Notes: a model not told the origin generated them from the letters alone. 7,090 nucleotides of DNA from Candidatus Bathyarchaeota archaeon (GCA_003152955.1 PMBQ01000361.1:1-7090); one strand, 5' to 3'; numbered from the stretch's first letter, positions 1-6,341 are shown. Numbers and translations are program-made.

Positions 1-1
1 C

Positions 2-910
2 ATTGTTCAGAACATGTTCGGGTATGGCCTATTCACGGGGGGTCTTGGTTTTCACTATGGCGCCAGAGCGCTGGGCGCCACCGTGATCCCGACAAGTGCT
101 GGTAACACGAAAAGGCAGCTCATGCTCATGAGTGATCTACGAAGCGCAGTGGTCACGTGCACACCTTCCTACATGGTGTATCTTTGCGAGGCAAGCCGCG
201 CAGAAGGCTACGATCCGAGAAAGGATTTCGCTCTAAGGATCGGAGTGTTCGGCGCAGAACCATGGAGTGAGGAGGCCCGCAAGAGAATAGAAGACGTCTT
301 TGGTCTCTGCGCTCATGATGTCTATGGGATGACCGAATTGTACGGGCCCGGCGTGGCAATCGAGTGCGAGCAACGTAACGGTCTCCATGTGTGGGGTGAT
401 GAGTTTGTGGTGGAGACGATCAACCCGGACACTGGCGAAGTGCTAGAGCCTGGGAAGGAGGGAGAGCTTGTCTTCACGATGTTGTCGCGTGAGGCTATGC
501 CCCTACTTCGCTACAGAACTAGGGATCTGTCCAGGGTCTTTGAGGAGGAATGTGAGTGTGGTCGATGTCACCCTAGGATCCAACGCATCAAAGGGCGTAG
601 CGATGACATGCTGATCATTGGTGGCGTTAACGTCTTTCCGAGTCAGGTTGAGCACGTGCTGATGAACATATCAGGTCTCGGAGACCAGTATCAGATCATT
701 GTGTCCCACAGAGAGCTTGATCGTCTAGCGGTGAAAGTCGAGGCAACAGCGGAGAGGCTAAATGATCCTGTCCTGCTGATGGAAATTCGATCTAACCTCA
801 TGGCTGTCCTTGGAATAAATGCTGATGTCGACCTCGTTGAGTCGGGAGCTCTGCCACGTGCAGACATGGGCAAGGCCCGAAGAGTGATCGACCTCAGGCC
901 GAGAGAATAG
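2..910 (+). CDS. paaK: Phenylacetate-CoA ligase, C-terminal part (5' end outside window)
   Basis: Adenylate-forming enzyme that converts phenylacetate or a related aryl acid, ATP and CoA to the aryl-CoA, AMP and PPi in the cytoplasm. The frame is open from base 2, and residues before the first Met (I-V-Q-N) match the family, so the true start lies off the left edge. About 302 residues are visible of the usual 430 or so. Numbering from the Met at base 14, visible marks are the GYGLFTGG stretch (3-10), the adenylate-binding core YGMTELYGPG (104-113), the hinge region YRTRD (167-171), KGRSDDMLIIGGVNVFPSQVE (193-213) beginning the C-terminal lid, and the near-terminal GKARR (286-290) carrying the conserved lysine. 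Cysteines 180, 182 and 185 form a CxCxxC cluster just before the lid, possibly a metal site. It converges on the oxidoreductase genes. The family call is firm, but the exact aryl substrate cannot be read from sequence. Confidence 0.93.
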   Translation: MVQNMFGYGLFTGGLGFHYGARALGATVIPTSAGNTKRQLMLMSDLRSAVVTCTPSYMVYLCEASRAEGYDPRKDFALRIGVFGAEPWSEEARKRIEDVFGLCAHDVYGMTELYGPGVAIECEQRNGLHVWGDEFVVETINPDTGEVLEPGKEGELVFTMLSREAMPLLRYRTRDLSRVFEEECECGRCHPRIQRIKGRSDDMLIIGGVNVFPSQVEHVLMNISGLGDQYQIIVSHRELDRLAVKVEATAERLNDPVLLMEIRSNLMAVLGINADVDLVESGALPRADMGKARRVIDLRPRE

Positions 911-1026
911 CCAGATGAAGCTGACAAGAGCTTTAGACGGATTCTGCTACTCACGGTTTAGATTAGTACGCCGCTGGTTTCAGCTGTCGCAGGTTCGTGT
1001 ATGATGTGGTGAATAATCCCATCGAC
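911..1026. other. Convergent intergenic gap without recognised feature
   Basis: The 116 nt separating the stops of the phenylacetate-CoA ligase and the oxidoreductase beta subunit hold no open frame with family likeness, no tRNA fold and no convincing terminator stem. A weak GCTG/CAGC pairing near 972-984 is too short to call. Confidence 0.5.
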
Positions 1027-1854
1027 CTAGCGATACGTTTCAAGTAACTGTTTCATCGCTAGCTTCTCATGAGTCGAAGCTCCAAGGCGATCCACCAGCG
1101 TTGGTCGGTTCTGTTTGAAGATAATGCCGATGGGAATCTTCGTCTGCTCTCTGACCAGCTCGAAAGCGGCGTTCACATCGGTGGGATCGTGCTCCAGGCC
1201 GATCTCAACGACCTTCGATTGGTACTCTTTCCAGGTGTCGTGATAGGTAGGGCATGGGTTCATCACGTGAATGAGTGCAAATCCCTTGTGTTTGATTCCC
1301 TCGGCGATAAGGTGTGCCAGATGATTGGCCTTGCCAGGGAAGCCTCTGGCCAAGAATGATACTCCATAAGCTAGGGCGAGTCTGCTGATGTCTAATGGAT
1401 CCTCCTGATTGCCGTATGGAGTCACCTTCGTCCTGAAACCGATCGCGGTCGTAGGTGAAGGTTGACCTTTCGTCTGCCCATAGATCCCGTTGTCAAGCAC
1501 GATATACGTGATGTCGGGGTTTCTTCGAGCAGCGTGCGGAACATGCCCGCCCCCGATGGCAAATGCGTCGCCATCACCAGCGATTCCGACAATGCAGAGT
1601 TTGGGGTTCGCTATGTGAATGCCCTGAACGATCGGCAAGACTCTTCCATGAAGTGTGTGAAAACCATAAGTTTTGAAGTTGTGCGGGAATCGGCCGTTGC
1701 ATCCGATGCCGGAAACGACAACGATTTCCTCATTTCTCAAGCCAAGTTCTTGGAGAGCCAAGTCGATTGATTTGAGTACTCCGTAATTACCGCAGCCAGG
1801 ACACCAGTTCGGATTATATTCGGTTCGGTACTCGCCTGCGGGACCTGCCTGCAT
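1027..1854 (-). CDS. korB: 2-oxoacid:ferredoxin oxidoreductase, beta subunit (TPP and Fe-S binding)
   Basis: Catalytic subunit of a CoA-dependent 2-oxoacid:ferredoxin oxidoreductase (2-oxoglutarate or broad 2-oxoacid type), which oxidatively decarboxylates the 2-oxoacid to acyl-CoA and passes electrons to ferredoxin. The 275-residue length is typical of beta subunits without an extra ferredoxin domain. WCPGCG (17-22) gives Cys18 and Cys21. Together with Cys52 in SGIGCNGRFPHNF (48-60) and Cys200 in NPCPTY (198-203), it fits the four ligands of the [4Fe-4S] cluster. GDGDAFAIGGGH (93-104) and DNGIYGQTKGQ (121-131) form the thiamine diphosphate/Mg site. The frame stays open 28 codons further upstream into the alpha gene, but the ATG at 1854 is preferred: it follows a perfect GGAGGTG ribosome-binding site by 7 nt, lies 1 nt after the upstream stop, and puts the CxxC motif at the usual place. 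It is probably co-transcribed and translationally coupled with the alpha gene. Substrate preference is unresolved. Confidence 0.94.
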   Translation of the reverse strand: MQAGPAGEYRTEYNPNWCPGCGNYGVLKSIDLALQELGLRNEEIVVVSGIGCNGRFPHNFKTYGFHTLHGRVLPIVQGIHIANPKLCIVGIAGDGDAFAIGGGHVPHAARRNPDITYIVLDNGIYGQTKGQPSPTTAIGFRTKVTPYGNQEDPLDISRLALAYGVSFLARGFPGKANHLAHLIAEGIKHKGFALIHVMNPCPTYHDTWKEYQSKVVEIGLEHDPTDVNAAFELVREQTKIPIGIIFKQNRPTLVDRLGASTHEKLAMKQLLETYR

Positions 1855-1855
1855 T

Positions 1856-3595
1856 TTAGGCCACCTCCTCGATCTTGCGAAGAATTTCGCTTGGCGTAAA
1901 TGGAAGACCTTCGGTCTTGTTGAGAGGGATGGAGTCAATCCCTAGTTGGGCTCGGAGTAACTTGGCAAATTGAGAAGTGTGGTTCAGTTCAGGAACAAGT
2001 ATCCGCTTAGTTCCCTTCAGGAACTTGAGCAGTTGAGCTTCAGGAAGTGGATCTAGAAGCTTGCATTGCAACCAGCGAACGTGAATCGATCTATCCCGCG
2101 CCTTCAAGATGGCTTCGTGTATTGCACCTTGCGTCGAGCCCCAGCCTATCACCGCCAGTTCAGCTTGCTTATCCGGCAGCTCCGTTATGTTCAGTGGGTC
2201 TTGAGCGAGCTCTCTCTCAGCTGTCAGCAGTTTTCGAAATCGTTTGGCTGTCATTTCGGAGTGTGCATGAGGACCGTAGTTTTGTCGGCCTGTCTCATCA
2301 TGTTCCACGCTCTCGGCCACGTACTCTCCATGAAACTGACCTGGCATTGAGAAAGGCGAAATGCCATCGTGGGTGATCGCGTAGCGCCGGAATCCATCTC
2401 CACTTGTGATTTCAGCTCTGTCTCGGTTGATTATCTTTAGAGACTCGATGTCTGGGAGTGCCATGCCTTCTGTGAGCTGCGCTAGCGATTGATCTGTGAG
2501 AAGAATCACAGGAAGCTGGTATCGCTCCGATAGGTTGAATGCTCTTACGGTTTGATAGAAGCAGTCTTCGACATTACCCGGCGCTAGTACCATCCTCGAA
2601 ATATCTCCGTGTCCGCTGTACAAGGCGTGATTGAGATCTGACTGCTCGGTCCTAGTTGGCAAACCCGTTGAGGGTCCTCCTCTCTGCGCGTCGATGATCA
2701 CGACAGGAATTTCAACCATTGAAGCCAATCCGATCATTTCACTCATCAGGGAAAATCCAGGCCCTGATGTTGCTACCATCGACTTGGTTCCAGCGAATGA
2801 GGAGCCTATGGCAGCTCCGAGCGAAGCAATTTCATCTTCACCCTGGAATATGGCGCCTCCAAACCCTGGCAGTAGTGACGCCATCGAATCGAGTATGTCT
2901 GATGCGGGAGTGATCGGGTATCCTGCGTAGAAGCGGCATCCGGCCGCTATGGCTCCCAAAACGATTGCTTCGTTACCTGATAAGATGATCTTGTTGATGC
3001 GTGTCTTCGACGAGGTTATCCTGGCTCTCTTGGGCGCCAGGTTGAACCCTGAATTTACTGCGGCAAGATTCGCTTTGAGGAGTTCGTCTCCACGTGATGC
3101 CAACTTGCTAACGATCGTTTCTTCTAGTATCTCTTTTGAGATCCCAATGTGGGCGGCAACATATCCCGCTATGAGCATGTTCTTCACTTTGGGAGTACGA
3201 AGCTCGTTCTTGGCGACTGATGTGAAGGGTGCTCCAAGAGAACGCTTGGGCATGGACGAATAGTTCCTCGGAGTTCGGTCCTCATCGAAGATCAACTCTC
3301 CGTCTGTCTTCAGATCTTTCGAATGAGACGAGACGGCTTCGGTGTCAAACGCAACGAGTAGATCGAGTAGATCACCTTGAGAGTATGCGTGGTTATCGCT
3401 TGCTCGAAGTTGGTATAGACACGACCCGCCGCGAACCGATGAGGGATAGGTTCGGAAGGTGAAAATCTTCAAACCCATTCGGGATACGGCGTATGTCAGG
3501 ATCTCGCCGGCCAGGATCACGCCGTCGCCTGATTCACCGGCTATTCGTATCGTAAGATCCAACTTGAACTCAACTGAGTTGCGCACGCTTCCCAT
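1856..3595 (-). CDS. korA: 2-oxoacid:ferredoxin oxidoreductase, fused gamma-alpha subunit
   Basis: Partner of the beta subunit encoded immediately downstream; together they should form the CoA-dependent 2-oxoacid:ferredoxin oxidoreductase. The 579 residues are a gamma-alpha fusion. The N-terminal gamma domain (about 12-185) starts with RIAGESGDGVILAGE (17-31) and has RTYPSSVRGGSC (48-59). The alpha domain (about 200-579) has the YPITP loop (226-230) that contacts substrate, the QGEDEIASLGAAIG segment (251-264), TSGPGFSLM (276-284), and GGPSTGLPTRTEQSDL (306-321), characteristic of the 2-oxoglutarate/2-oxoacid (KorA) branch. A C-terminal transketolase-C-like region begins near 475. There are no ferredoxin-type Cys clusters, as expected for this type. 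The ATG at 3595 has no clear ribosome-binding site; a GTG three codons later is an alternative. It lies 63 nt after the peptidase gene on the same strand. The fusion is usual in archaea and some bacteria. Substrate is uncertain among 2-oxoglutarate, pyruvate and other 2-oxoacids. Confidence 0.94.
   Translation of the reverse strand: MGSVRNSVEFKLDLTIRIAGESGDGVILAGEILTYAVSRMGLKIFTFRTYPSSVRGGSCLYQLRASDNHAYSQGDLLDLLVAFDTEAVSSHSKDLKTDGELIFDEDRTPRNYSSMPKRSLGAPFTSVAKNELRTPKVKNMLIAGYVAAHIGISKEILEETIVSKLASRGDELLKANLAAVNSGFNLAPKRARITSSKTRINKIILSGNEAIVLGAIAAGCRFYAGYPITPASDILDSMASLLPGFGGAIFQGEDEIASLGAAIGSSFAGTKSMVATSGPGFSLMSEMIGLASMVEIPVVIIDAQRGGPSTGLPTRTEQSDLNHALYSGHGDISRMVLAPGNVEDCFYQTVRAFNLSERYQLPVILLTDQSLAQLTEGMALPDIESLKIINRDRAEITSGDGFRRYAITHDGISPFSMPGQFHGEYVAESVEHDETGRQNYGPHAHSEMTAKRFRKLLTAERELAQDPLNITELPDKQAELAVIGWGSTQGAIHEAILKARDRSIHVRWLQCKLLDPLPEAQLLKFLKGTKRILVPELNHTSQFAKLLRAQLGIDSIPLNKTEGLPFTPSEILRKIEEVA
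1862..1868 (-). promoter_or_regulatory. Ribosome-binding site deciding the beta-subunit start
   Basis: The minus strand reads GGAGGTG, a full match to the anti-Shine-Dalgarno core, ending 7 nt before the ATG at 1854. It lies within the last codons of the alpha-subunit gene, upstream of its TAA stop (1858-1856). Ribosomes finishing the alpha subunit could reinitiate directly. This is the evidence for rejecting a longer overlapping beta-subunit start at 1938. Confidence 0.85.
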
Positions 3596-3658
3596 TGGTT
3601 TTTAGGCTCTCTGCTGATTCCCGGCGATGATTTTACGTGAGCGTCCAATGGCGAAAGC

Positions 3659-4294
3659 TTAGGGCTTGCGAGCAAAAAGAATCGAGGGGCTCATGCCAAT
3701 TCGCGTCCCAATGTCATCGATTATCTTCTGAAACTTGTCTTGCGGTAGTACGAGACCACGTTTACCTTTGGGTGGGTAGGGGTCATTGAAAACCACTTTC
3801 TCTTCAACAGCGTCAGTTATGACAACCCAGTGGGGAATGTTCAAGGAATGGACAACGCCCATGTGAACCAAAGCAATCGGAACAAACCCAGCCCTGACAC
3901 CCCTGACAATGTCAGCGACAGTGGGGTGCTTGTATTGAACAGGAAGATTTCTGTTGAAAGCTCTCCGCTGATTTTCTCTCATGCCAAAGGAACTGAGTTC
4001 GATTTCTTCACGGGAAAAGTATCTGAGCAGGCGGTGTTTCCAGGCTTTCTCATCAATCATCCTTTTTCGCTGCGTTATTAGTCGCACCTCAAGTCCGGTC
4101 TCGATCAAAGGAACTGCCAGTCCAAAGGGATCGGCGCCTCTGGTGCCAATCATGTTACATTGGCGCCAGACTTCAAACTCAAGGTCACGGTTCAATTTGA
4201 GCTTCGGATCGAAGTGTTTCATTACCATAAGTACGCAGGCTGGTCCGCATGTGAACTCTGCTGTCTGAGAATAGTACGGGACATTGAACTTCAT
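3659..4294 (-). CDS. C39-like cysteine peptidase domain protein, probably cytoplasmic
   Basis: A 211-residue protein resembling the stand-alone Peptidase_C39-like (papain-fold) proteins. The N-terminus NVPYYSQTAEFTCGPAC (4-20) carries Gln10, the likely oxyanion-hole residue, six positions before the presumed nucleophile Cys16. His155 in IPHWVVI (153-159) and Asp171 in FNDPYPP (169-175) complete a plausible Cys-His-Asp triad with the usual spacing and order. The middle (about 70-125) is rich in Arg and Lys and has no recognised motif. There is no signal peptide, membrane segment, ABC transporter domain or GG-leader precursor nearby, so it is not an obvious bacteriocin-processing protein. The ATG at 4294 follows AAGGA by 7 nt, a reasonable ribosome-binding site. 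It sits between the ThiL gene (58 nt upstream) and the oxidoreductase alpha gene (63 nt downstream), all on one strand. Its target is unknown; it might cleave a peptide or isopeptide bond, or act as an amidase. Confidence 0.75.
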   Translation of the reverse strand: MKFNVPYYSQTAEFTCGPACVLMVMKHFDPKLKLNRDLEFEVWRQCNMIGTRGADPFGLAVPLIETGLEVRLITQRKRMIDEKAWKHRLLRYFSREEIELSSFGMRENQRRAFNRNLPVQYKHPTVADIVRGVRAGFVPIALVHMGVVHSLNIPHWVVITDAVEEKVVFNDPYPPKGKRGLVLPQDKFQKIIDDIGTRIGMSPSILFARKP

Positions 4295-4352
4295 GTGTCA
4301 TTCCTTCGGATCATGGGAGTCTTCTATGTGCGATTTGGATCGAGTCTTACGT

Positions 4353-5336
4353 CTAACTCTTGAAGTGTTCCCAACCCTTCATCGCGATGACAACCTCATT
4401 TCGAGCATGCCCTAAGCGGACCCCCCTGAATTTGCGAGTCACAATGCCAATCGGTTTCAGGTTTCCTCTCGCTGCTCGCCTTGCAGTTTCGAATTTGCCA
4501 GGCGTGACGGCGACCACCAGGTGGTACTCTTCTCCGCCATAGAGGGTTAGGTCGTTTGCTCTGTAGTCGTATAGCTTCGCGAATTTGTCTGCCGCTTTAC
4601 TGGTTGGCAAGCTGTCGAGTCTTATTCCCACGCGACTTTCTTTGCAGAGCTCGTGAAGACTCCATGCTAGTCCATCACTTGAGTCAATTGAGGCAGTAAT
4701 TGCTCCTGACGCAGCCAGCTTTAGTCCTAAATCCAGTTGTGCGCGCGGATTGTATACTGCTTGATAGAACGGACGCACCAACTGTGTCGGATGTTTCTTC
4801 TTTTCCAGTAGAGCCTTCAATCCAGCTGCAGTATCTCCAAACTCACCCGTAACTGCGACGATGTCCCCGGCTTTCGCGCCTGATCGAAGAATCAGCCGCC
4901 TTCTATTCGCTACGGCGAAAAGAGCGATTGAAATCGTTAAGTCATTCGATTCGTTCGTATCGCCACCAATTAATGGGAAACCATATTCCTTCGCCCCCTG
5001 AGCAAGCCCCGACGCGATTTCGTGAATATTCCGTTCAGTCAAGTGGGCGGGCAATCCTAATGCAACGACTCCCGCCAACGGCCTAATTCCCTTGGCGGCC
5101 AGATCGCTTACGTTGGCCACCACGGCCTTACGTGCAGCTTGTTTCATCGTCATGCCTGGAGGAATGTCGGTGCTGCCGACCAACATGTCGGTTTTGAGTA
5201 CCGCTATCTGATTCTTCGCAAGTCTAACTGCAGAGATGTCATCTCCAAAACCCACCACCGTCTGTGGACTTGTTCCTAGGGCTCTTTCCAAGATTTTTAT
5301 GATTCCAAGCTCACCTAGCATTTTGAGAGAGGTCAA
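4353..5336 (-). CDS. thiL: Thiamine-monophosphate kinase
   Basis: Phosphorylates thiamine monophosphate with ATP to thiamine diphosphate, the last step of cofactor synthesis in many prokaryotes. The fold is of the AIR synthase/PurM type. Numbered from the chosen start, the motifs are GFGDDISAV (29-37, Mg/ATP aspartates), KTDMLV (48-53), NVSDLAAKGIRP (75-86), GGDTN (124-128), SIDSSDGLA (216-224) and LYGGEEYHL (266-274), in the family order. With 327 residues it has the normal length. The frame is open back to an ATG at 5429, but the 31 additional residues are Arg/Ser-rich and unlike the family, and that start would share a base with the divergent transporter's start. The TTG at 5336 is preferred because GGAG lies 8 nt upstream. 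An ATG at 5321, five codons later, is the other candidate, with no ribosome-binding site. It leads the minus-strand run that ends in the TPP-dependent oxidoreductase. Confidence 0.92.
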   Translation of the reverse strand: MTSLKMLGELGIIKILERALGTSPQTVVGFGDDISAVRLAKNQIAVLKTDMLVGSTDIPPGMTMKQAARKAVVANVSDLAAKGIRPLAGVVALGLPAHLTERNIHEIASGLAQGAKEYGFPLIGGDTNESNDLTISIALFAVANRRRLILRSGAKAGDIVAVTGEFGDTAAGLKALLEKKKHPTQLVRPFYQAVYNPRAQLDLGLKLAASGAITASIDSSDGLAWSLHELCKESRVGIRLDSLPTSKAADKFAKLYDYRANDLTLYGGEEYHLVVAVTPGKFETARRAARGNLKPIGIVTRKFRGVRLGHARNEVVIAMKGWEHFKS

Positions 5337-5344
5337 GTCTGCTT

Positions 5345-5348
5345 CTCC
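5345..5348 (-). promoter_or_regulatory. Putative ribosome-binding site for thiL TTG start
   Basis: GGAG on the minus strand lies 8 nt before the TTG at 5336. The two alternative ATG starts (5429 and 5321) lack a comparable element. It is a short match and therefore only moderately convincing. Confidence 0.5.
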
Positions 5349-5380
5349 GTGTATCGCTTCACTACTTCTTCGGCGCCGCG

Positions 5381-5390
5381 TATTTTGAAT
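5381..5390. promoter_or_regulatory. Possible TATA-like element between divergent thiL and transporter genes
   Basis: TATTTTGAAT (plus strand; ATTCAAAATA on the minus strand) is the most A/T-rich block in the 92 nt between the TTG starts at 5336 and 5429. On the minus strand a start site about 27 nt downstream would fall near 5358, leaving a short leader that includes the GGAG box. On the plus strand a start near 5412 would leave a leader of about 15 nt. No purine-rich BRE is evident on either side, so this is a placement argument only. Confidence 0.25.
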
Positions 5391-5428
5391 AGTGGAGTCA
5401 ATAGACAGACACCTAGGCGTAGATTCCA

Positions 5429-6103
5429 TTGGACATTTCGATCACAATCGCTGTCTCGGCGGCGTTCGTTCTGGGTGCGCAGCACGCCTTTGAACCCGAC
5501 CACATCGTGGCGATCTCCACAATGGCGACGCGGAACAGCAGTATTCTCAGATCTCTCATGACAGGCTCAATATGGGGGCTGGGGCACACTATTACTCTGC
5601 TTGTCGCAGGAATGCTGCTCATCTTGTTGAAGGTGCAGCTACCGTCGAGCATCGCTGCTTCTTTCGAACTTGCTGTTGGATTCATGCTTATCGTTCTGGG
5701 AATCTGGGCCCTCGCCAGCATGAAAAAGAAAAAGCTTCACCTTCACACTCACAGCCATAATGGAGCAACTCATACTCACATTCACTCTCATTCTGAAACG
5801 GAATCCCACGAGCATGCACACGTTCCATTCTCTGTGGGTATAATTCATGGACTCGCGGGAAGCGGAGCGCTGGTCGTTCTGGTCATGTCGAGCATGACTG
5901 ATGTCGTTCAGGGATTCTTTTTCATAGCTTCCTTCGGCGTAGGTCTAATCCTAGCAATGAGTCTGATCGCCTCAGCACTCGGTGTGCCCTCAGCGCTTGG
6001 CGGGAAGTCCTCAGCCCTAATCGGCCAGCTATTTTCAGGAGGAGCTGGATTGTTGAGCGTGGCTTTGGGAACGTTCATTATTCTAAGTTTCTTCGTCCAA
6101 TAA
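5429..6103 (+). CDS. Nickel/cobalt transporter-like membrane protein (NiCoT/UreH type) with His-rich loop
   Basis: A 224-residue integral membrane protein of the nickel/cobalt transporter (NiCoT/NicO/UreH) superfamily, expected to move Ni2+ or Co2+ across the cytoplasmic membrane. The first membrane segment carries the family signature HAFEPDH (19-25), an H-x4-D-H metal motif, followed by WGLGHT (49-54). Hydrophobic segments lie at about 3-19, 52-68, 80-98, 133-152, 160-181 and 205-223, giving about six. Between segments three and four is a charged and His-rich loop (99-131) with 11 histidines, mostly as alternating H-x-H, followed by the conserved GIIHGLAGSGAL (137-148). The start appears to be TTG at 5429: an in-frame TAG lies only 9 nt upstream and no ATG or GTG precedes the metal motif. 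No clear ribosome-binding site is seen. It diverges from thiL. No urease, hydrogenase or cobalamin gene is visible, so uptake versus efflux and the metal are open. Confidence 0.85.
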   Translation: MDISITIAVSAAFVLGAQHAFEPDHIVAISTMATRNSSILRSLMTGSIWGLGHTITLLVAGMLLILLKVQLPSSIAASFELAVGFMLIVLGIWALASMKKKKLHLHTHSHNGATHTHIHSHSETESHEHAHVPFSVGIIHGLAGSGALVVLVMSSMTDVVQGFFFIASFGVGLILAMSLIASALGVPSALGGKSSALIGQLFSGGAGLLSVALGTFIILSFFVQ

Positions 6104-6122
6104 ACCAGAGGTCCGTCAGCTG

Positions 6123-6139
6123 CCTCATAGAAAATGAGG
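6123..6139. terminator. Hairpin 1 in convergent intergenic gap
   Basis: CCTCAT-AGAAA-ATGAGG is a perfect 6-bp stem with a 5-nt loop, 20 nt after the transporter stop codon. It shares base 6139 with a second hairpin. No T-tract follows on either strand, so a classical intrinsic terminator is not demonstrated; the place between convergent genes suggests a role in 3'-end formation or RNA stability. Confidence 0.4.
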
Positions 6140-6153
6140 AGCCGAACCGGCTC
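6139..6153. terminator. Hairpin 2 abutting the zinc-finger gene stop
   Basis: GAGCCG-AAC-CGGCTC is a perfect GC-rich 6-bp stem with a 3-nt loop. It ends on the last base of the zinc-finger gene's stop codon (minus strand TAG at 6155-6153). As an inverted repeat it would fold in transcripts from either side, consistent with a bidirectional 3'-end structure. No oligo-T follows. Confidence 0.4.
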
Positions 6154-6341
6154 TACGAGGGAGTTACGGGTGGACTTGCTGGCACAGGAGTCTGAATAGG
6201 CTGTGCCGACATCCCGCAAGTTGCTAGATGTACTTTGTATTCGTCCAGCCTAATCAATCGGTGGCAGCGAACACATTCAACAGACTTCATCTCAGATCGT
6301 ACGTTTCTGTTCCGGAATGGTCTACGTCCCGTCTCATCCAC
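6153..6341 (-). CDS. Small C2HC-type zinc-finger protein
   Basis: A protein of up to 62 residues with one probable zinc-binding knuckle: Cys23-x2-Cys26-x11-His38-x3-Cys42, around ECVRCHRLIRLDEY (22-35), then a Pro/Thr/Ser-rich tail (44-62) that is probably disordered. The N-terminal 20 residues are basic and Arg-rich. Archaea encode many such small CxxC...H/C proteins, often of unknown role in nucleic-acid binding or protein contact. The start is ambiguous: GTG at 6341 gives 62 residues, while ATG at 6290 gives 45 and keeps the whole finger. Neither has a strong ribosome-binding site. It lies 47 nt downstream of the DEAD-box helicase gene on the same strand and may be co-transcribed. The ordered metal ligands argue for a real gene, but its size leaves some doubt. 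Confidence 0.62.
   Translation of the reverse strand: MDETGRRPFRNRNVRSEMKSVECVRCHRLIRLDEYKVHLATCGMSAQPIQTPVPASPPVTPS

Noticed and set aside
911..1026. Possible small RNA or tRNA in the convergent gap
   Set aside because: A GGTTCG-like string near 991 has no matching arm, and no acceptor or anticodon stems could be paired. Box C/D-like ATGATG and CTGA fragments are not in the required order and spacing.
1855..1938. A longer beta-subunit start at 1938 overlapping the alpha gene
   Set aside because: The 28 additional residues are an out-of-frame reading of the alpha gene's conserved C-terminus, and the GGAGGTG box points to the ATG at 1854.
2047..2376. Overlapping plus-strand frames antisense to the oxidoreductase alpha gene
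   Set aside because: The minus-strand frame is clearly coding with conserved motifs throughout; the antisense products show no domain and no ribosome-binding site.
3596..3658. Possible box C/D RNA or strong promoter before the oxidoreductase alpha gene
   Set aside because: CTGA and GATGA fragments occur but not as a C-D'-C'-D series. The only A-rich blocks (GTAAAAT and CTAAAAA on the minus strand) do not form a convincing TATA box at proper distance.
5337..5429. A 31-residue N-terminal extension of ThiL from the ATG at 5429
   Set aside because: It is unlike ThiL family N-termini, leaves no promoter space for either divergent gene, and has no ribosome-binding site comparable to the GGAG before 5336.
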